The translations under genes and the position numbers were made by a program. Positions 6,071 to 7,787 of a DNA stretch of 7,787 nt are shown here, in pieces. The notes below the pieces were generated by a model. That model was not told where the DNA came from. It did not search any database and worked only from the letters and a program-made list of their open reading frames with translations. The stretch is from an uncultured Treponema sp. (GTDB taxonomy: Bacteria > Spirochaetota > Spirochaetia > Treponematales > Treponemataceae): positions 1 through 7,787 of the forward strand of contig CAKUTI010000051.1 of the NCBI GenBank assembly GCA_934691925.1, written 5' to 3'. Each line of letters opens with the position of its first letter. The stretch's first letter is position 1.

Positions 6071-7426
6071 TTATTCTCGTTCTTCAATCGGAATGTATTT
6101 CCGCTCAGGAAGAACGTTTTTGTATGCCGGGCGGTAAATTCGTCCGCCTGCGATGATTTCCTCGATTCGGTGGGCAGACCAGCCCGAAATTCTTGAAACC
6201 GCAAAAAGAGGCGTGAAAAGGTCGCGCGGAATGTTCAGCATTGAATAGACAAATCCTGAATACAAATCGACATTAGCGCAGATTTTCTTCTCGTCGCCGT
6301 TTTTCTCGTAAAGAACTTCCGGCCCGATTTTTTCAATCAGACGGTAAAGATTGTATTCGTCTTCCAAGCCCTTCTCTTTCGCAAGTTTTGCAGCCCTGTC
6401 GCGGAGAATTGAAGCGCGCGGGTCGTTAATCGTGTAGACCGCATGCCCAAGCCCGTAAATAAGGCCAGTTCCGTTGAACGCTTCTTTTTTTACAATTTTT
6501 CTAAGATACTCGCGGACCTGCGTCTCGCTTGTCCAGTCAGTGAGATGCTCCTTTATGTCGTCCATCATCTCCATAACCTGAATGTTCGCGCCGCCATGCC
6601 TATATCCTTTTAGAGAGCCAACCGCAGCCCCGATTGCAGAGTAAGTGTCTGTGTCGGCAGAAGAGACAACGTGGACCGTCAAAGAAGAGTTGTTTCCGCC
6701 TCCGTGCTCAGCGTGAAGAATCAAAGCCAAGTCAAGAAGCTTCGCCTCGTCGTCTGTGAAAGCCTTGTTGTTCCGGATAAGGCGGAGAATATTTTCCGCA
6801 GTTGAAAGCTCCGGAAGCGGATTATGTATATACATCGATTTTCCGTCGTAATAGCGTCTTTTTGCCTGATAAGCATAAGCCACAAGCGTTCCAAAACGGC
6901 TTATAAGCTCAATGCTCTGCCGCAAAATGTTTGAAATTGAGCGGTCCTCAGGATTTTTATCATAAGAATACGAGGCAAGAACTCCACGCGCAAGCTTGTT
7001 CATAATGTTTGAAGAAGGCGCTTTCATAATCATATCTTCAGTGAAGTTTGGAGGAAGCGCGCGAAGCTCGCCCAAGTAAGCCTTGAAATGCTCCAGCTCT
7101 GTTTCTGTAGGAAGCTCGCCGAAAAGCAGAAGATAAGCGACCTGCTCGTAGCCGAATGTGTTGTGCGCTTCTGTGTCTTTTATCAAGTCTTCAACGTTGT
7201 ATCCGCGGTAGAGAAGTTTGCCTGGAATGGCAATTTTCTTGCCGTCTTTTACTTCATATCCAACAACATCGCCAATGCTTGTAAGCCCCACAAGAACACC
7301 AGTGCCGTTTGCGTTGCGAAGTCCGCGCTTTACATCGTATTTTGCGTAAAGGCTTTTATCAATTGGATCATTTCGCTCGGCTAAAACAGAAAGTCGGCCG
7401 ATAAACACATTTTCGTTATCAGTCAT
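6071..7426 (-). CDS. gltA: Citrate synthase
   Basis: A cytoplasmic enzyme condensing oxaloacetate and acetyl-CoA to citrate, feeding 2-oxoglutarate/glutamate synthesis or a partial TCA cycle. It has 451 residues. The active-site set is complete: HAEHGGGNNSS (H238, H241), the catalytic H277 in GYRHGGAN, H328 and R337 in GLGHAVYTINDPRA, and D387 in NVDLYSG, corresponding to pig His274, His320, Arg329 and Asp375. The HGGGNN and GHAVY forms are those of a citrate synthase subgroup found in anaerobes, not the E. coli form HEQNAS / GHRVY. 2-Methylcitrate synthase is a possible alternative; no prp genes are nearby. Start: a frame continues upstream to ATG at 7474, but GGAGGT lies 6 nt before the ATG at 7426 and the family N-terminus fits, so 7426 is chosen. 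A strong promoter and repeated TTGCAT motifs lie upstream. Confidence 0.94.
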   Translation of the reverse strand: MTDNENVFIGRLSVLAERNDPIDKSLYAKYDVKRGLRNANGTGVLVGLTSIGDVVGYEVKDGKKIAIPGKLLYRGYNVEDLIKDTEAHNTFGYEQVAYLLLFGELPTETELEHFKAYLGELRALPPNFTEDMIMKAPSSNIMNKLARGVLASYSYDKNPEDRSISNILRQSIELISRFGTLVAYAYQAKRRYYDGKSMYIHNPLPELSTAENILRLIRNNKAFTDDEAKLLDLALILHAEHGGGNNSSLTVHVVSSADTDTYSAIGAAVGSLKGYRHGGANIQVMEMMDDIKEHLTDWTSETQVREYLRKIVKKEAFNGTGLIYGLGHAVYTINDPRASILRDRAAKLAKEKGLEDEYNLYRLIEKIGPEVLYEKNGDEKKICANVDLYSGFVYSMLNIPRDLFTPLFAVSRISGWSAHRIEEIIAGGRIYRPAYKNVLPERKYIPIEERE

Positions 7427-7432
7427 AAGGGC

Positions 7433-7438
7433 ACCTCC
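7433..7438 (-). promoter_or_regulatory. Ribosome binding site that fixes the gltA start
   Basis: GGAGGT on the minus strand, 6 nt before ATG at 7426, is the best Shine-Dalgarno in the window. It lies inside the longer frame that starts at 7474 and rules against that upstream start. Confidence 0.85.
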
Positions 7439-7447
7439 ACAAGATTT

Positions 7448-7557
7448 ATGCAATTTTTTGGATATTTTATGCATAAATATGCAATCACTTTTAAGATATT
7501 CTAATAATTATACAAAAATCAGTTTTGCTATGCAATAATCCGCAGTTTTCAATGCAA
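7448..7557 (-). repeat. Five TTGCAT-type motifs across the gltA promoter and leader
   Basis: In plus coordinates ATGCAA/ATGCAT occurs at 7448, 7469, 7479, 7530 and 7552, so steps are 21, 10, 51 and 22 bp, all near whole helical turns. Two form the inverted repeat TGCATA-TT-TATGCA (7470-7483) just downstream of the expected start site; another overlaps the -35 box. This looks like operator structure, but the regulator is unknown. Confidence 0.5.
7507..7535 (-). promoter_or_regulatory. gltA promoter
   Basis: On the minus strand TTGCAT (7535-7530), a 17-nt spacer and a perfect TATAAT (7512-7507). Transcription would start near 7500, giving a leader of about 74 nt with the GGAGGT site at its end. 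The -35 box is itself one of the five TTGCAT motifs. Confidence 0.7.
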
Positions 7558-7559
7558 AA

Positions 7560-7651
7560 GCAATAGGGATAGCAGCCACGCCGAAGGCGTTGCGGAGCGA
7601 AGCGCAGCAATGAAATGGCGGATAGCCCGACGGCGAAGCCGGATTGCCCTA
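7560..7651. repeat. GC-rich element of three consecutive GAA-loop hairpins
   Basis: An abrupt GC-rich block (52 of 79 bases G or C at 7571-7649) in AT-rich surroundings. Hairpin 1: ACGCC-GAA-GGCGT (7578-7590). Hairpin 2: TTGC...GC-GAA-GC...GCAA (7590-7610), with two G-A mismatches in the stem. Hairpin 3: CGGC-GAA-GCCG (7631-7641). GGATAGC occurs twice as a direct repeat, before hairpin 1 (7567-7573) and before hairpin 3 (7619-7625 region). GCAAT (7560-7564) can pair with ATTGC (7643-7647), and TAGGG (7564-7568) alternatively with CCCTA (7647-7651). It has no open reading frame of note and resembles a REP-like palindromic element. Confidence 0.6.
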
Positions 7652-7787
7652 AAAAATCAGAATTTCTCTTCTATTTTCAACACTTTAAAAAAGTGATAAA
7701 CTTTCTTCTATTCAAAAATCAGAAAGACAAAACGCAACCTTGAAAAGGTTTCTTTTTTTCTTTCAAACTTTTTTTCTTCCAAAATCA
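7652..7787. other. AT-rich non-coding right end
   Basis: Very AT-rich sequence with pyrimidine runs and no coding frame, ribosome binding site or convincing promoter. It contains a small hairpin, CACTT (7681-7685) / AAGTG (7691-7695), and the terminator-like hairpin listed separately. It may be the edge of the intergenic region before a gene outside the window. Confidence 0.5.
7736..7765 (+). terminator. Terminator-like hairpin with no gene in front
   Basis: AACCTT (7736-7741), loop GAA, AAGGTT (7745-7750), then a T-rich run. The form is that of a weak intrinsic terminator on the plus strand, but no plus-strand gene precedes it. It could end a short non-coding RNA or be chance in AT-rich DNA. 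Confidence 0.3.

Noticed and set aside
7427..7474. Upstream ATG of gltA adding 16 residues
   Set aside because: The extension contains the GGAGGT ribosome binding site of the ATG at 7426 and a promoter-leader repeat, and it does not fit the family N-terminus.

Overview
The window looks like a piece of a host-associated Treponema-type spirochaete chromosome. This is inferred from gene content, the AT-rich and pyrimidine-rich intergenic sequence, a cyclic-nucleotide-binding YihY fusion, and intergenic repeats of the CGGAATGAC and ACACGGAT type. No rRNA or other taxonomic marker is present, so the assignment is an inference. I see no insertion sequence, integrase, CRISPR array, tRNA or rRNA.

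Layout, left to right. (1) 1-1349, minus strand: the 5' 449 codons of a large exported protein that runs off the left edge. It has a signal peptide, a transglutaminase-like Cys-His-Asp domain and TPR-like helices. (2) 1350-1669: a divergent intergenic region with a good promoter for each flanking gene and, between them, a cluster of CGGAATGAC repeats with a palindrome. (3) 1670-5132, plus strand: asnS (asparaginyl-tRNA synthetase), then after 25 nt a YihY/BrkB-family membrane protein fused to a cyclic-nucleotide-binding domain, then after 63 nt thrH (HAD-family phosphoserine phosphatase / homoserine phosphotransferase). The asnS promoter sits so close to the ATG that the mRNA may be leaderless. 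(4) 5133-5247: a bidirectional terminator nested in ACACGGAT inverted repeats, between convergent transcription units. (5) 5248-7426, minus strand: gltA (citrate synthase) followed 49 nt later by an RsuA-like 16S rRNA pseudouridine synthase, probably one operon. (6) 7427-7787: a strong gltA promoter, five near-helically spaced TTGCAT motifs around it, then a GC-rich 90-bp element made of three successive GAA-loop hairpins, then AT-rich sequence with a terminator-like hairpin.

The genes are mostly housekeeping: translation (asnS), rRNA modification (rsuA), amino-acid metabolism (thrH) and carbon entry to citrate (gltA). The less ordinary parts are the cNMP-YihY fusion, the exported transglutaminase-like protein, the leaderless-looking asnS start, the TTGCAT array at gltA and the triple GAA-hairpin element. 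I do not see a complete new multi-gene system. The best candidates for something undescribed are the hairpin element and the TTGCAT array.
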